Assembly (NCBI GenBank): GCA_037953625.1
Contig: CM075656.1
Location: 89,919,001 to 89,983,000, forward strand
Length of the DNA: 64,000 nt
Source: Crotalaria pallida
Lineage: Eukaryota; Streptophyta; Magnoliopsida; Fabales; Fabaceae
Reading direction: 5' to 3'
Shown: in pieces, positions 35,995 through 46,878 of the stretch
Layout of the letters: each line of letters opens with the position of its first letter
Position numbering within the stretch: the stretch's first letter is position 1
Made by a program: the position numbers and the translations under genes
The notes under the pieces: generated by a model
Databases searched by the model: none
Seen by the model: only the letters and a program-made list of their open reading frames with translations
Told to the model about the DNA's origin: nothing

Positions 35995-37359
35995 CAAATG
36001 TTTGATTCTCGAAAGTGATATTTGTTAATTTGAAAAAAAATAATAATTCATTATTAAAAGGGTAAATGAATACATTAGGTTAAAACAAAAACAAACAAAA
36101 AAAAAGCAATGGTAGATGTGTTAAAAAAAAGGCCAGAATTCGAGTCTCGAGTACGCAGAAAATAAAACTCCTTATGCGAGAGTTGAATTCACGTTATTGT
36201 GAATGTTTTGATTTAGAAAGGATTTGTTTCTCATGAAAAATCCATGTGATTCGAAAGAAAAAAAAAGTTGTGTATAAATTGATTTAGAACCTAACATTTT
36301 TTTTTCCACGATCGGAGTGTCCATCGCCGACCGCAGTTTTCATTATTGGTCTCTCATATTTTTATTTTTACATTATATTAGTTCTTCACATTTTTTTATT
36401 ATCAAATTCGTTTATAAATTATTGTTCATTTTATGTGTCAATATCATATTAGTCCACATTTGCACAAATAAAGAAATGACACGTGTGCGTTTCATATTGG
36501 TTCACATGAGATAAACAGTGAATCATGAACAAAATTGATAATAAAAAAAATGGGAGGGACTAGTATGATACCAAAAAAAACGTAACGAACCAATTTGATA
36601 GTAAAAAATAAGATAATGAACAAAATGATTAATTTAGCCTATTATATAAAATTGTGAGTATATATATATGTATATGTATGTATATATCAATAAAACTTTA
36701 TTTTTCTACCACAAGCCAATTAGTTTTCAAGTTGAGTTGTGACGTGGAAAAAATAGGTTTAACTTTTCTAAAACTGACTCATGAATATGTGATATAATCA
36801 TCATATGATATGATTTAAATATTTGGTGAGCTACTTTAGTCATTATTAAATGATTTTGATATGAAATCTTAACAACTTTCATATCACTAAATAAAATAGA
36901 GTGTAATCGGATAAAATATAATAGCATCGCTTTTCATGAATTTTTTGAAGAATTTTACTAGTGAATAGAGAGACAAAGAGGTACAACAATTGTCTATTTT
37001 AATTTTTTTGTCTTTAATTTATGTCACATCTATTATATACATTTAAGGTCAATGCAGATAATATTTTTATATACTCAGTTTTTCAATAAATTTATTTCCC
37101 TTTCTACATCATTTTTAATATATTAATCAATTTTAACAAAGTGTTCGATGTTATTAAAAATTATTAACATATTTTTTTCAATAATTTCATGTATCATATT
37201 TTTATACCGAAATTTAACTAAGATAATACAATAACAACAACTGTAATTATCGATAAAGAAGTAAAATAATATTAATTCCTAAAATACATTTAAAAAACAT
37301 GTTTACAAATAAAATTAAATTAAAAGATCGCGTTTGGCGCGGAATCATAGCTAGTACTC
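34827..37359. other. Gene-free spacer with microsatellite
   Basis: It contains decayed MITE sequence near 35150-35400 and a (TA)n tract at 35953-35992. A possible SINE remnant at about 36080-36250 has a TTCGAGTCTCG block. No gene is supported. Confidence 0.5.
35953..35992. repeat. (TA)n microsatellite
   Basis: About 20 uninterrupted TA units. Confidence 0.95.
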
Positions 37360-37890
37360 TCTCTCATCTTTGTTAGAGGGTATACTTAATCGAATTACAT
37401 ATATTAAAGAAAGTAGTTAGTTTTTTGAATTACTCCCTCCAATCGTATTTATAAGACACTTTTGGAGTTTTTCACTCCCACCAAGGAAAGTGGATAAATT
37501 TGTTAATGACATTGGAAATGTGAAAATTTGATATACTTTTTCAAAACTGCCCCTATAATTATTGTTGGAACTCTAAAAAGTGTTAACTTAATAAGGGTGT
37601 TTGTGGAAAGAAGTAACTACATGTTATTGAAAATTGAAAAGGGGTATTATAAATAGGACAAAAAAACCCCAAAAAAATCTTATAAATAGAACCTGGGGAG
37701 TATATGAAAATATACTGTATTATTACAATTTTATATTCTTAACTTCTTTTGCAATGTTCATATTCATTAATGAACAACAAAAAACATAAATAGTCAAAAC
37801 ATTTAATAAGGGTAAAAAAAGCAATAAATGATACATAAAAAAACTTATAATTTAAAGAAAAATATTTTAGAATGTGACTTATAATAAAAA
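37360..37890. mobile_element. Stowaway-like MITE, type A, split by a later insertion
   Basis: Left part 37360-37430 and right part 37703-37890 together match the type A core, including TAGTTTTTTGAAT and AACATTTAATAAGGGTAAAA. A type B element sits between them. Confidence 0.75.
37433..37700. mobile_element. Stowaway-like MITE, type B, nested
   Basis: CTCCCTCCAATCGTATTTAT at the left and ATAGAACCTGGGGAG at the right, TA on both sides. The core contains AAGGAAAGTGGATAAATTTG, shared with 47577 and 61042. Confidence 0.85.
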
Positions 37891-38129
37891 GGAAAAAAAT
37901 ATTATAAAAAAAAAGGGAAAAAGTATCTTATCTGGAGTTAATGGAGAGGAAAAAATCAAATAAATTTTGAGGCCAGAGATTAATTACTGCTTCTACGTTC
38001 AGTCATTACTCATCACATAGAAAATTAATACTAATAATAAATAGTAATAAATTAAACCGAAACCACACTCCCAAAAATAAACAAAAGCAGCGGCATAATT
38101 TACCGGTGAAAAAAAAAAAGACATTCAGA

Positions 38130-38319
38130 ACCAACAAAGCCCAGCATAGTTGATAGATAGCTGGTTCCTTAAGCATGGTGTCAGGGGTTCGATTCCTGCC
38201 GTGGTCATGGAAAGACTTTGTTGATAGAGGCAAAACCCACTTCGGTGATCTCTACGCCTCAGAGAGGATTAGTCTTCAGCTGTCGGCCGGGAGATACCTT
38301 GGTATATAAAAAAAAAAAA
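38130..38319 (+). mobile_element. tRNA-derived SINE (family 2), copy 2
   Basis: Collinear with 15725-15924, with a better B box (GGGGTTCGATTCC). Flanked by ACATTCAGA and ACATACAGA. Confidence 0.85.
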
Positions 38320-38417
38320 ACATACAGAAACGAGAGATTATTGTATGATTTATTATCTATGTTACAAATCAAATCCAACTTAGTATTAATTTTTGAATAT
38401 CTTTTTGAGTAAACAGA

Positions 38418-38562
38418 TAGTGCAGAGACAATGTAAATATTTTTTATATCATTGGTGCATCATCCATTATTTATGTGTTTATCATTTTTGATTTTTAAAT
38501 AAAAGTAATACAAATGAATGGTGGAAGATGAATCGACAATGTAAAAAACTTTAAACCGTTAG
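38418..38562. mobile_element. MITE, GTTGACTTTTAG family, copy 3, diverged
   Basis: It has CAGAGACAATGTAAATATTTTT at the left, ATCGACAATGTAAAAAACTTT at the right, and a GAATGGTGGAAGATGAA arm like copies 1 and 2. Confidence 0.5.
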
Positions 38563-38661
38563 TCCACGGCCATTAACTTTTAATTATTTTATGTAAATTT
38601 TTTAAAAATATTGCGAATCAAAGATTGAAATGAAATCGGATCCTTGATATCTGAAATCATA

Positions 38662-38955
38662 CTCCCTCTTGTCCTATTTTTTTAACGAAACTTCGCTTCT
38701 ATTTACATAAAATTATTTTGGAGTTTTTTATTTTTGTCATATATATATAACTTTATTTCAATTTTCAATATCATTTAATTAATTATTTTCACAAACACCC
38801 CTATTAAGTGGATACTTTTTAAATTTCCAATAATAACTACAAGTATAATTTTAAAAAATATATCAAATTTTTTCATTTTCAATATCACTAATAATTTTAA
38901 TCATTTTTTAGGAATGAAAATTCTAAAAAAAATCTTATAAATAGTAGCGAAATGA
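38662..38955. mobile_element. Stowaway-like MITE, type B, diverged
   Basis: It begins CTCCCTCTTGTCCTATTTTT and carries the inverse of the type B core (CACAAACACCCCTATTAAG). It lies about 330 bp upstream of the Di19 start. Confidence 0.65.
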
Positions 38956-39281
38956 GTCCATTAATTTATGGACAGAAACAACTAGTACATCGTTGAATCC
39001 AACAAATACCAAACGTGTGACAAAACAACCCCCTCCTTTATCTATCGATCGGGTTCTTTTCTAACTTGAGCTTCTGCCCTCACCACACACATCAAAATAA
39101 AATACTGCACACAACACGACAAAAACACAACTCTCTCTTCATTTCATTCAGCAACAATCCTTCCTCCTTTCAAACAACCACCGATAAACAATAAAAAAGT
39201 CAACGAAATTTTGAACACAAAACAAATCACATACTCCCATCTAGTGCAGTTATTGAAAAACTTTGAGTCTTTGGTCATTCA

Positions 39282-42200
39282 ATGGATTCTGATTTCTGGA
39301 CGTCACGCGTCGCCGCCGCTAAACGCCAGTTTGTGCTTCGGCACCATCACCAAACTTCCCACTCAGGTTCTTATATATTCTTTTTAATTTTCATTATCCC
39401 CATTTTTTATTTTTTTTTCTTTCCTCAGGAAAATTTATGGGTCTGGTTAAAAATCTGATTTTTTTATATTTTTAGATCGGTTGGGAATGGAAGATTTTGA
39501 CGTGGAAGATGATGGTAGACTTGATTTGCCATGTCCCTATTGCTATGAAGACTTTGATATTGTGTCTCTCTGTTCTCATCTCGAAGACCAGCATTCCTGT
39601 GAATCAAAAGTCATGGTATATATCGCCTCTGCATCTTTCTAATGCTCCCCCCTCTTAGAAAATCACATTCATTAAAAAATTGGTTAATTTAACCAATGAT
39701 ATTAAAAATGTGATCTTTTAATATGTATTTTTTAATATGTATTTTTAAAATTACAAGAAGTACGAACGAGTGTTTATGACTCCCTCCGTCCCTAAATATC
39801 GGACTCATTTTGAAGAGAGTGGAATAATTTAGTTAATTGTATTGAAAATGTATTCATTACCTGCTAATATTATTGGGAATCTGAAAAGTGTTAAATAAAT
39901 ATGGGTGTTTGAGGGTTATAAATAAGGACAAAATAAAAGTGTATAGAAGATCTTATATTTAGGGACGGAGGGAGTAATTAATTGGTATAAAGTCTTATAA
40001 ATAGCATCAAAATAACAATTTCAAAAGGGTCTTGTATTAAGCTACAGAGTATGTTGCAAATTTAAATTTCTGGGTTTTTTTTTTTAATATCGGTTTGTTT
40101 GGGAGGGGTTGGCAATTTTGTAGACTCCCATATATGGGTTCGAATCTTTATTTTCGTGCATAATAAATTGAAATCAATGATGAGGCAAATAACTGGGTTG
40201 GTAAACAAAGCATTGCATTGATAGCAGAGTTGTTGGAGAAGTTTACTCTTTTTTTCCCCTTGATTGATATAGCAAAATTGCTTATGGTTTAGATTTTAAA
40301 AAAAGTAAAAATTGCTCCAAGTTTAAGGCTTTTTTTTTCACCTTTAAAAAAAAAAAAAAAAAAAAAAAACTGTTTTTTAGATGCTCTGTTCTTTTTTCCA
40401 TGTAGTAACCATCATGGAAATGGTGGTGTTTCTAATCGAATATCTAGAGAAGACAATGATTTCAGTTTCCAAAAATGTAGCTACTTGCACTGAAAAAACA
40501 TCACTGGCTTTTTTTTTTTTTTTGTCTATGCATTACTGTACTGGCATTTTTAAAAGGAGTATGTTATTCCATTATTAATAATTACTGAAAGAGTTGAGGT
40601 TTTTTTTTGTACGTTTCTAGCTCTGCAAAATAATTTTATGAGCCACTCTTAGGCAGAACGATGCCAAGCGAGATTGTAAATTTGTGTCTTAATTCACAGT
40701 GTGTACTGAGAATCACCAAATCACCATGTCATATTGGTCAGTTGGATTCGATCTAGTATTCGAGATCAGTATGTTACTTTCTTGCTTGCTACCCCAACTA
40801 CGTGCTAGATTTGTTGCGATTTGGTCACAGAAAAAACAAGAAATCTAGTTAAACTAGCACAAGATCATAAAAAGGGTACAGGATAAAGAGTGTCAATACT
40901 ATTTGGTTTATGTGTAATGAAATATAACGAGTAGGTAATCAATTATTCGAAAGCAATTCATAGAAACAAGGGTAAGTGGGCCTCAAGTAACATAGATGAG
41001 CCATGCCTTTTTTTTAATGACAATTCTGATCTAGTATTGGTTGGAGAAGCTAAGTTTCGAAGAATCTGTTGGAATGAACGGTAAATGAAGAAATGCCAAA
41101 GAAGCTAAAGATCAATGAATAGTATTTGTCTTCTTTGTGGTTGTTAGTTGTTACTTCAACACATTTATGCTTCAAGGATTTAATTAATCTATATATTTGG
41201 TGACAACTCACAATGCACTCAAGTTTTTTTTGTTCTGTCTTGCAGATTTGTCCCATATGCACCGTTAAAGTTTCCCATGACATGTTGAATCACATAACGC
41301 TTCAGCATGGGCGTTTGTTTAAAATATCCTTTTTACTGTTAATTTTATTCATATTGTTAGCTTACATAGATGATGGATTGTATATCAAGTCAAAATGGAA
41401 ATTTTATATTATTGTTTCCCTTAACTGAGGATTACTTACAGAGACGACGTAGGTTAAGAAGAGTTGCTATTCCTAACAGTCAGGCATTGTCTCTTTTGGG
41501 TCGAGATCTCCGCGAGGCTCATTTACAGGTGCTTCTTGGGGGTGGATACAGGACAAACAATGCTAGCGTGCCTAATGTAGTCACTGATCCATTCCTATCC
41601 TCTCTTATATTAAATTTCCCTTCTGAAGAAACAATTTCTAAATCTGAGGTAACAAATGCTGAAGATTCTTCTGCAAAGAAAATAGCACCAGTACATATTT
41701 GGAAATCAAGGTGATTTTCATTATTTTTGACTCCCGTACCCGTATATGATAAAAAGTAGTTTGAAAGTTGTTTTAGATTTTCAATCCCTTGCGATATTAT
41801 GGTGTATGACTTTCAAATTAAAATTGATCAATCAGCTCAAGCACCTTGTAAGTCATTTTCCTCCTTTATATTCATGATTTCTGCGCCGCGCATGATGTAT
41901 TTATGATACGAAAGTCTTAAATATTTCTCTAATAGAGACCATTCTGTCGTGCTGGTTTTGCATGGTTTCCATTGGAAGTACTATTTTTTACTCCATCCAT
42001 CATTAGGTAAAGTTTTTCTAGGAGCACAGTCCACTTCTACAGCGACCAACCACTTTTATATGTAGCTGTAAGACTTTTAGTGACCTTTTGATACCATGCT
42101 ATAGCTAGATTCATCTGTTCGTCTGGGAACACACAACATGTCTCGTTAATGTTGTAGTTGCACTGGACTCATCAATCATTCTTAATTCGTGCTGCAACCT

Positions 42201-42378
42201 TATTTAACATTATCCTTGAATTGCAGCTTTGATCTCTCGCTATGTATCTCTTCTCTTTTGCTGCAGTTTTGATCCCTCTTTAAGTATTGAAGAGCGAGAG
42301 AAAAGGATGAAACAAGCTGCTGGGAGATCTGGTTTTATGCAGGATCTGTTTCTTTCAACTATGTTAGGAGGAGACTAA
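39282..42378 (+). CDS. DI19: Di19 (dehydration-induced 19) zinc-finger protein
   Basis: Five exons, 39282-39366, 39476-39615, 41246-41323, 41436-41710 and 42267-42378, give 229 aa. Finger 1 is CPYC at 48-51 with His 63 and His 68. Finger 2 is CPIC at 77-80 with His 91 and His 96. A basic RRRRLRR stretch (104-110) is a likely nuclear signal. The Di19 C-terminal domain follows: LSLLGRDLREAHLQVLLGGG, a Ser/Glu-rich linker with likely phosphorylation sites, and a conserved end EEREKRMKQAAGRSGFMQDL...LGGD. Family members are nuclear proteins of drought, salt and ABA signalling that can be phosphorylated by calcium-dependent kinases and act on transcription. Intron 3 is not GT-AG: it is a U12-type AT-AC intron, and only that choice gives the family sequence LFKLQRRRR. 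Intron 2 (1630 bp) hosts a MITE. Confidence 0.94.
39780..39974. mobile_element. Stowaway-like MITE, type C, in Di19 intron 2
   Basis: CTCCCTCCGTCCCTAAATAT and the inverse ATATTTAGGGACGGAGGGAG are perfect 20-bp terminal repeats. TA follows the right end and GA precedes the left. It is related to the element at 62160. Confidence 0.92.
41324..41435 (+). other. U12-type AT-AC intron (Di19 intron 3)
   Basis: The 5' site is AAA|ATATCCTTT, a perfect match to the U12 consensus. TCCCTTAAC at 41417-41425 matches the U12 branch site, and the intron ends GAGGATTAC at 41435, about 11 bases after the branch A. Removing 112 bp keeps frame (phase 0) and restores the Lys-Leu-Gln-Arg junction of the family. 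A GT-AG alternative does not. Confidence 0.9.
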
Positions 42379-42599
42379 TATTGGAAGCTGCTTCATCCTT
42401 AAGGATCTTGCTTGTTGAAGGATACCTTCCAGTGGGGATATACATTTACTTATTTGACAACACATGTTGGCCTCATTGGAAAAGCAAGGGATATCTTTGC
42501 AGCAACACTTTCCAGTTAGTGTGGATACTGATAATTACCCATTTATCCCACCCCTGTAATGTATATTACTTTGGTGAGGGGAAACAAGTTTTCTAGTCA

Positions 42600-43038
42600 C
42601 TTGTGTTGTCTTATTAGTAAGGGGTTTAGAGTTTTGGTATTTCTCAGCTCTGAAGTCAAATTCTGTAAAAATTCATACTATAATATTTGTAAAGGGCCAA
42701 AAAACAATTGTTCTAAAGGGCAATTGTAGTCTATTTTGTAGCATGGTCTTTTAGAAATTATATTAGTCTTTATAACTTTAAAACTTATCCCAGCTTTATG
42801 TTTATTTTTTACTTTTTAGTTTTGCTAACTAGCCCCCTAATTTCAAAATTTCAAAATTCTAATATATGAAATTATGGACACATTGACAAATCTTTTTTAT
42901 CTTTGACATCTCAACTAATTAGCATGCAGTCTTTTTTATTTTATTTTAGCATTAGTTAGCCTTATTAATAAATAATGTTTCAATTATTGACCAAAAGTTA
43001 AAACTGGCTCGCACAAGGGTAAAGTGGTTATTACACAC
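42600..43038. other. Di19 3' flank
   Basis: The first 100-150 bases are probably 3' UTR. No other gene is seen. Confidence 0.5.
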
Positions 43039-43051
43039 GACAATGGATGAT

Positions 43052-43077
43052 AATTTATTTTTTTTTAAAAAAAAAAA
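43052..43077. mobile_element. Poly(A)-only retroposed insert
   Basis: A 26-bp A/T run lies between perfect 13-bp copies of GACAATGGATGAT (43039-43051, 43078-43090). This looks like reverse transcription that copied almost only a poly(A) tail. Confidence 0.55.
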
Positions 43078-43225
43078 GACAATGGATGATTGTGCTGTCG
43101 CCATGGTAGAAGTTGCAAACAAGTTGACAATTTCCTATTTAAATTTACTAAAATATTAAATTGATCTTTATAAATATTGACCTCTTTAAAATTTGATCTT
43201 ACATTTTATTTTATTTTTGAGTGAA

Positions 43226-43535
43226 GACTCACTTTGGTCCCTGTCGATTTACACAATACCAATTTGGTCCTGACAATTCATAATAGCACATTTAGTCCCT
43301 CAAAAAAATCCATACCAATTTTGTCCCTAACCTTTTTTCCATACCAATTTTGTCCCTCAAAATTTTTTTTCATACCAACTCGGTCCCTCAATTTTAAGGA
43401 TCAAATTGGTACATCTGAAAATCTTGAGGGACTAAATTGATAAAAAAAAAAAAAGCTAAACGAAATTCAAAAGCGGGGATTAAAACCAAAACAAATTGAA
43501 AAAGACAGGACCAAAATCTCCCAACGGTGAAAATA
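43226..43535. mobile_element. Probable DNA MITE with TTTGGTCCCTGTC ends
   Basis: Left TTTGGTCCCTGTCGATTT is mirrored by GACAGGACCAAAATCTCC on the right. Inside are repeated ATACCAATTTTGTCCCT blocks and an opposite GGACTAAATTGATAAAAA arm. Exact ends and target duplication are not clear. Confidence 0.45.
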
Positions 43536-44140
43536 TGAGCACACCAAAATCAAAACTATATTTAAATTATCTTAAACCATTATTGATTGGAGATCAAATC
43601 CAAAACGAAACGGAACGAAAAAGTAGAAAAAAAATTAAAAGAAGTAAATAATTATAAAGACCAATTTCCTATTAAAACCTAGATTTTGTATAAATATTTA
43701 TATATTACAGTAATTATTGTCTTTTGATATAGAATATATTAATACTACTACTATTTATGTATAGTTCACAATATTTTTATAATTCGTATCATAAGCTTCT
43801 ACTACGGGAGTATCACCATCATTTATATCATAAGAAAATAAAATATACTTTAGAATAATTGTGGTTGGTTTAGAAAATGATTGGTAAATAAAATATAGAG
43901 GTGCAAGTGAGTCATCCACCGACCTGGCCTCTCAAAAGCATGACTTATCTAAACCGGTTGTTGTTAGTCCAACGGTTGAGATTTGAAGTTCTACCACCGC
44001 CAACCTTACACAATCCACATCCAAGGTTTGTGAGTTGTGATATTCCATACCATTTCTTTTTTTTAAATAGTCTTCTTGTTCATTTAACTTGTTGTTATCT
44101 AAAACTTATCTTTGTTTTTGTTATCTGCACCTAAATTATT
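43536..44140. other. Gene-free spacer upstream of the 43-aa gene
   Basis: AT-rich. A CCACCGACCTGGCCTC block near 43917 is unique-looking and may be promoter sequence. Confidence 0.45.
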
Positions 44141-44143
44141 TCC

Positions 44144-44152
44144 TATATATAT
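44144..44152 (+). promoter_or_regulatory. Candidate TATA box of the 43-aa gene
   Basis: TATATATAT lies about 110 bp before the start codon, followed by a plausible 5' UTR of 80 bases. Confidence 0.45.
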
Positions 44153-44261
44153 TAGCTTTCCACATCAAAGATAAGATCAAGTCTTCTAATTAAGTTTGTG
44201 CTAGTGAAACTCTTTTCAGTTTTCAAGGTTACTTTTGTTGTGAGATTGATAATAAGATAAG

Positions 44262-45087
44262 ATGTTGGAGCTATTGGTATTGGGTTGTACGGGAATCGTT
44301 GCGTTCTTGCACGGTGCCAATTTCTTTTTCCACGCTCTCACCCAACACCTTGCCGTGCGATCTCTCAGGTACCCTCTCTAGTTCTTATCTCAATTATCAA
44401 CAACTTGATTCTGCAATGAGTAGTATAATATAAGAAGGGATTTTGTTAACAAAAATGTTATCTGGATATCAAAATTTTATTGTTTAAGCATATAGTAACA
44501 CAAATCAAGTAAGATGTTTGATCCATATGTGAAATTTGGATGTTCATTAAGGATATAGTCAAACACTCAAAGTCTCAAACCCAAAAGACTAGTTTATTGG
44601 ATGGGTGAGTTTTATCAGGTTCACCCAGTGCCTCGTGGTTCGAATTATCCTTGTTAAATTGTATGTTTGAAACTACTCTCTCATGCTTCAATGTTACAAT
44701 TTTATTGTTTTAATTTACAATTTGTTTTAGAAATTTAATTAATATATTGTTTAAAAACAATGAATATTTCCGACAAAATATAAAATAATTTTATAAATAA
44801 GATTATGGTGGTTTAAATATTACAGTTTTCACTTGTTTTGAATTTGGTCCACAACCACAATTGAGCCTGCGCCATTAAAATTTTCCGACTCTAAAACAGT
44901 AAAACTGCATCACATTGGTCGTAGTTTCTTGCGATAGTCCACATAATCCCCAATGTTAAATCGTACTATTAAGGTTTTAGAGTCTTCCCAACCAAGAACA
45001 CAATTTAAAACAATGGTTGGAACCCGGAATTTTATTGACTGTTGTATGATGTTTGTTTGCAGTTTCTTGGGGTTTGCTGCGTGGTAA
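44262..45087 (+). CDS. 43-aa conserved-type membrane peptide, unknown function
   Basis: Two exons, 44262-44368 and 45063-45087, split the Ser-36 codon (AG|T) on good GT-AG sites (TCTCAG|GTACCC and TTTGTTTGCAG|T). The product begins MLELLVLGCTGIVAFLHGAN, continues FFFHALTQHLAVRSL, and ends SFLGFAAW. The first 27 residues are strongly hydrophobic with a single Cys and His, so it is probably a single-pass or hairpin membrane micro-protein. I believe near-identical short proteins are annotated in other angiosperms as uncharacterised transmembrane proteins; this is from memory. The precise in-frame splice to an eight-residue last exon with stop argues against chance. It is easy to miss because both exons are tiny. 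A 323-bp TRIM lies 370 bp downstream. Confidence 0.75.
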
Positions 45088-45457
45088 AGTAGAGTCGTGA
45101 CTCGTGAGGACAAGAATGTTTCTATGTGGAAGCAAAGTTCACTGACAAAACATAGATTACTTCGTTGTTGCTTTCCCTCACGCTTTGTACATGCATATAT
45201 GTTTTAGTTTGTAACTGGGATCCAATAAGCTTTGAGTAATTTTAACCGAATGTTGGTAGCTGTTAATTAAATGCTTTATTGCAACAAAGACATCCAGCTT
45301 CTCCATTATGTAATAGTAGTTATTAATCAGTATGGGTGTTGATTTCAGTTTAATTTAAGCTTCTAATAATTGGTAGTTATATACTAATATAATATAGAGC
45401 CTACGGTATCATCTGTTATACTGAATTTGGGTACTTCGAAAGCATAAACATCCTAAT

Positions 45458-45780
45458 TGTTGGAAGTCCCACATCGCCTACCTCATAATATATGGCATGG
45501 TTTAAATACCTGTTGGGCTACTCCTCTCATTGCCAATTGGTTTTGAGATGGAACCTTAACATGGTATCAGAGCCAGAGCCCAACTTCTTTCCGGTTGTTA
45601 TGGGCCAAAAATTGCCCTTTGTTATGGGTCAATAGATACCCTTTGCCTGGTCCGGCAGGCTTCGTTGGAGGGGGCATGTTGGAAGTCCCACATCGCCTAC
45701 CTCATAATATATGGCATGGTTTAAATACCTGTTGGGCTACTCCTCTCATTGCCAATTGATTTTGAGATGGAACTTTAACA
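45458..45780 (+). mobile_element. TRIM retrotransposon with 104-bp LTRs
   Basis: 5' LTR 45458-45561 and 3' LTR 45677-45780 both start TGTTGGAAGTCCCACATCG and end TTTAACA/CTTAACA. They differ at only two positions. The primer-binding site TGGTATCAGAGCC, complementary to initiator tRNA-Met, begins at 45562. A polypurine tract GGAGGGGGCA precedes the 3' LTR. Perfect 5-bp target copies CTAAT flank it (45453-45457, 45781-45785). The 115-bp interior has no coding capacity. Confidence 0.96.
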
Positions 45781-45968
45781 CTAATATCGGAGAAATTATT
45801 ATCCGGTTCTGGATCACCACATAGATTATGGTTCAAGCCAATGATCACAGTGACATGTGAGATGTGACTGTTTAGAACAAGAACAAGATTTTAGACATAC
45901 AGATGTACACTAAGAATACCGACAGCAAAATAAAAGCACCAAACTCTCAATGAAGAGTAAGATCAGTA

Positions 45969-46245
45969 GTATTAGAATATTTATATATTATGTAATTAGG
46001 ATATTTAGTTTAGGTTATTATGTATTTTTCTATATTTAGTTTAGGATATTTAGTTTAGGATATAGAGTCTGAGTTGTTCAAGAGGGTATCATTGCTCTGA
46101 TACCATGTTAGAAATATGGAAAAGAGAAAAATATGATAGATTGTATGTTTGTGTTACAAGAACGAGGATCCTATATATAGAAAAATACATAATAACTAAC
46201 TAAATATTCTAATTACATAATTACATAATATATAAATATTTTAAT
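45969..46245 (-). mobile_element. LTR-retrotransposon fragment with inverted ends
   Basis: On the minus strand CTAACATGGTATCAGAGC (near 46090-46110) is an LTR end plus tRNA-Met primer-binding site. The left segment (TTATATATTATGTAATTAGG... TATGTATTTTTCTATAT) and the right segment (ATAGAAAAATACATAATAAC... TTACATAATATATAAATA) are inverted copies of each other, about 70 bp each. A normal LTR element would have direct repeats, so this one is rearranged. Confidence 0.55.
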
Positions 46246-46878
46246 AAGGAGAACTGTTGGTATATCAATCAAATAAAGTTCAATAACTCAGCTAACATCC
46301 TTAGCTAAAACAATATCATAATGCTTGGCAACATTCCCTGAAGAATCAAACAAGCAAGGTTTCCCCTTCCATGCGTCTGCATATAAATAAGAACTGAAAG
46401 GAACCTCGAGCCATCATGCAGTAAAATATTAACATGTTGCTGGACATTATGTAACTTGAAAACAGAACCAAATTAAACATGTGATTGACTTCTATATACA
46501 ATTTTTCGCTAAGCCTTACTCTTTAATGCTATTGCTAACATGAATCCTGATTTTTTTTCTAAATGTGGTTGAAGCGTCTGTGTGTTGCAAGGTGCAACAT
46601 TCAACGAGCCATCTATTAACTTGCAATATCAGATATGCAGAGTAGGCAGCTTTGTTGCATTATATTCTCGAGTATTTTCATGCATGTTCCTTGTTGTATA
46701 TATCTAAATTCTCTAATATAAAATTAGTTTCCCTATCAGAAATAAATATACAACGTTATCATAATCCTTACATTCTCGTGCTTGTTGCCGCATTTTCAAT
46801 TTCAAAGGCAAGTAATGAATAATGTACACTTGTACGGTTTCTCTATTCAGAAATTACACCGGTTAATCTGCCCCTAGT

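Noticed and set aside
41370..41710. Di19 exon 4 starting at the in-frame ATG near 41370
   Set aside because: That frame runs through the U12 intron; the AT-AC splice to 41436 restores the family sequence.
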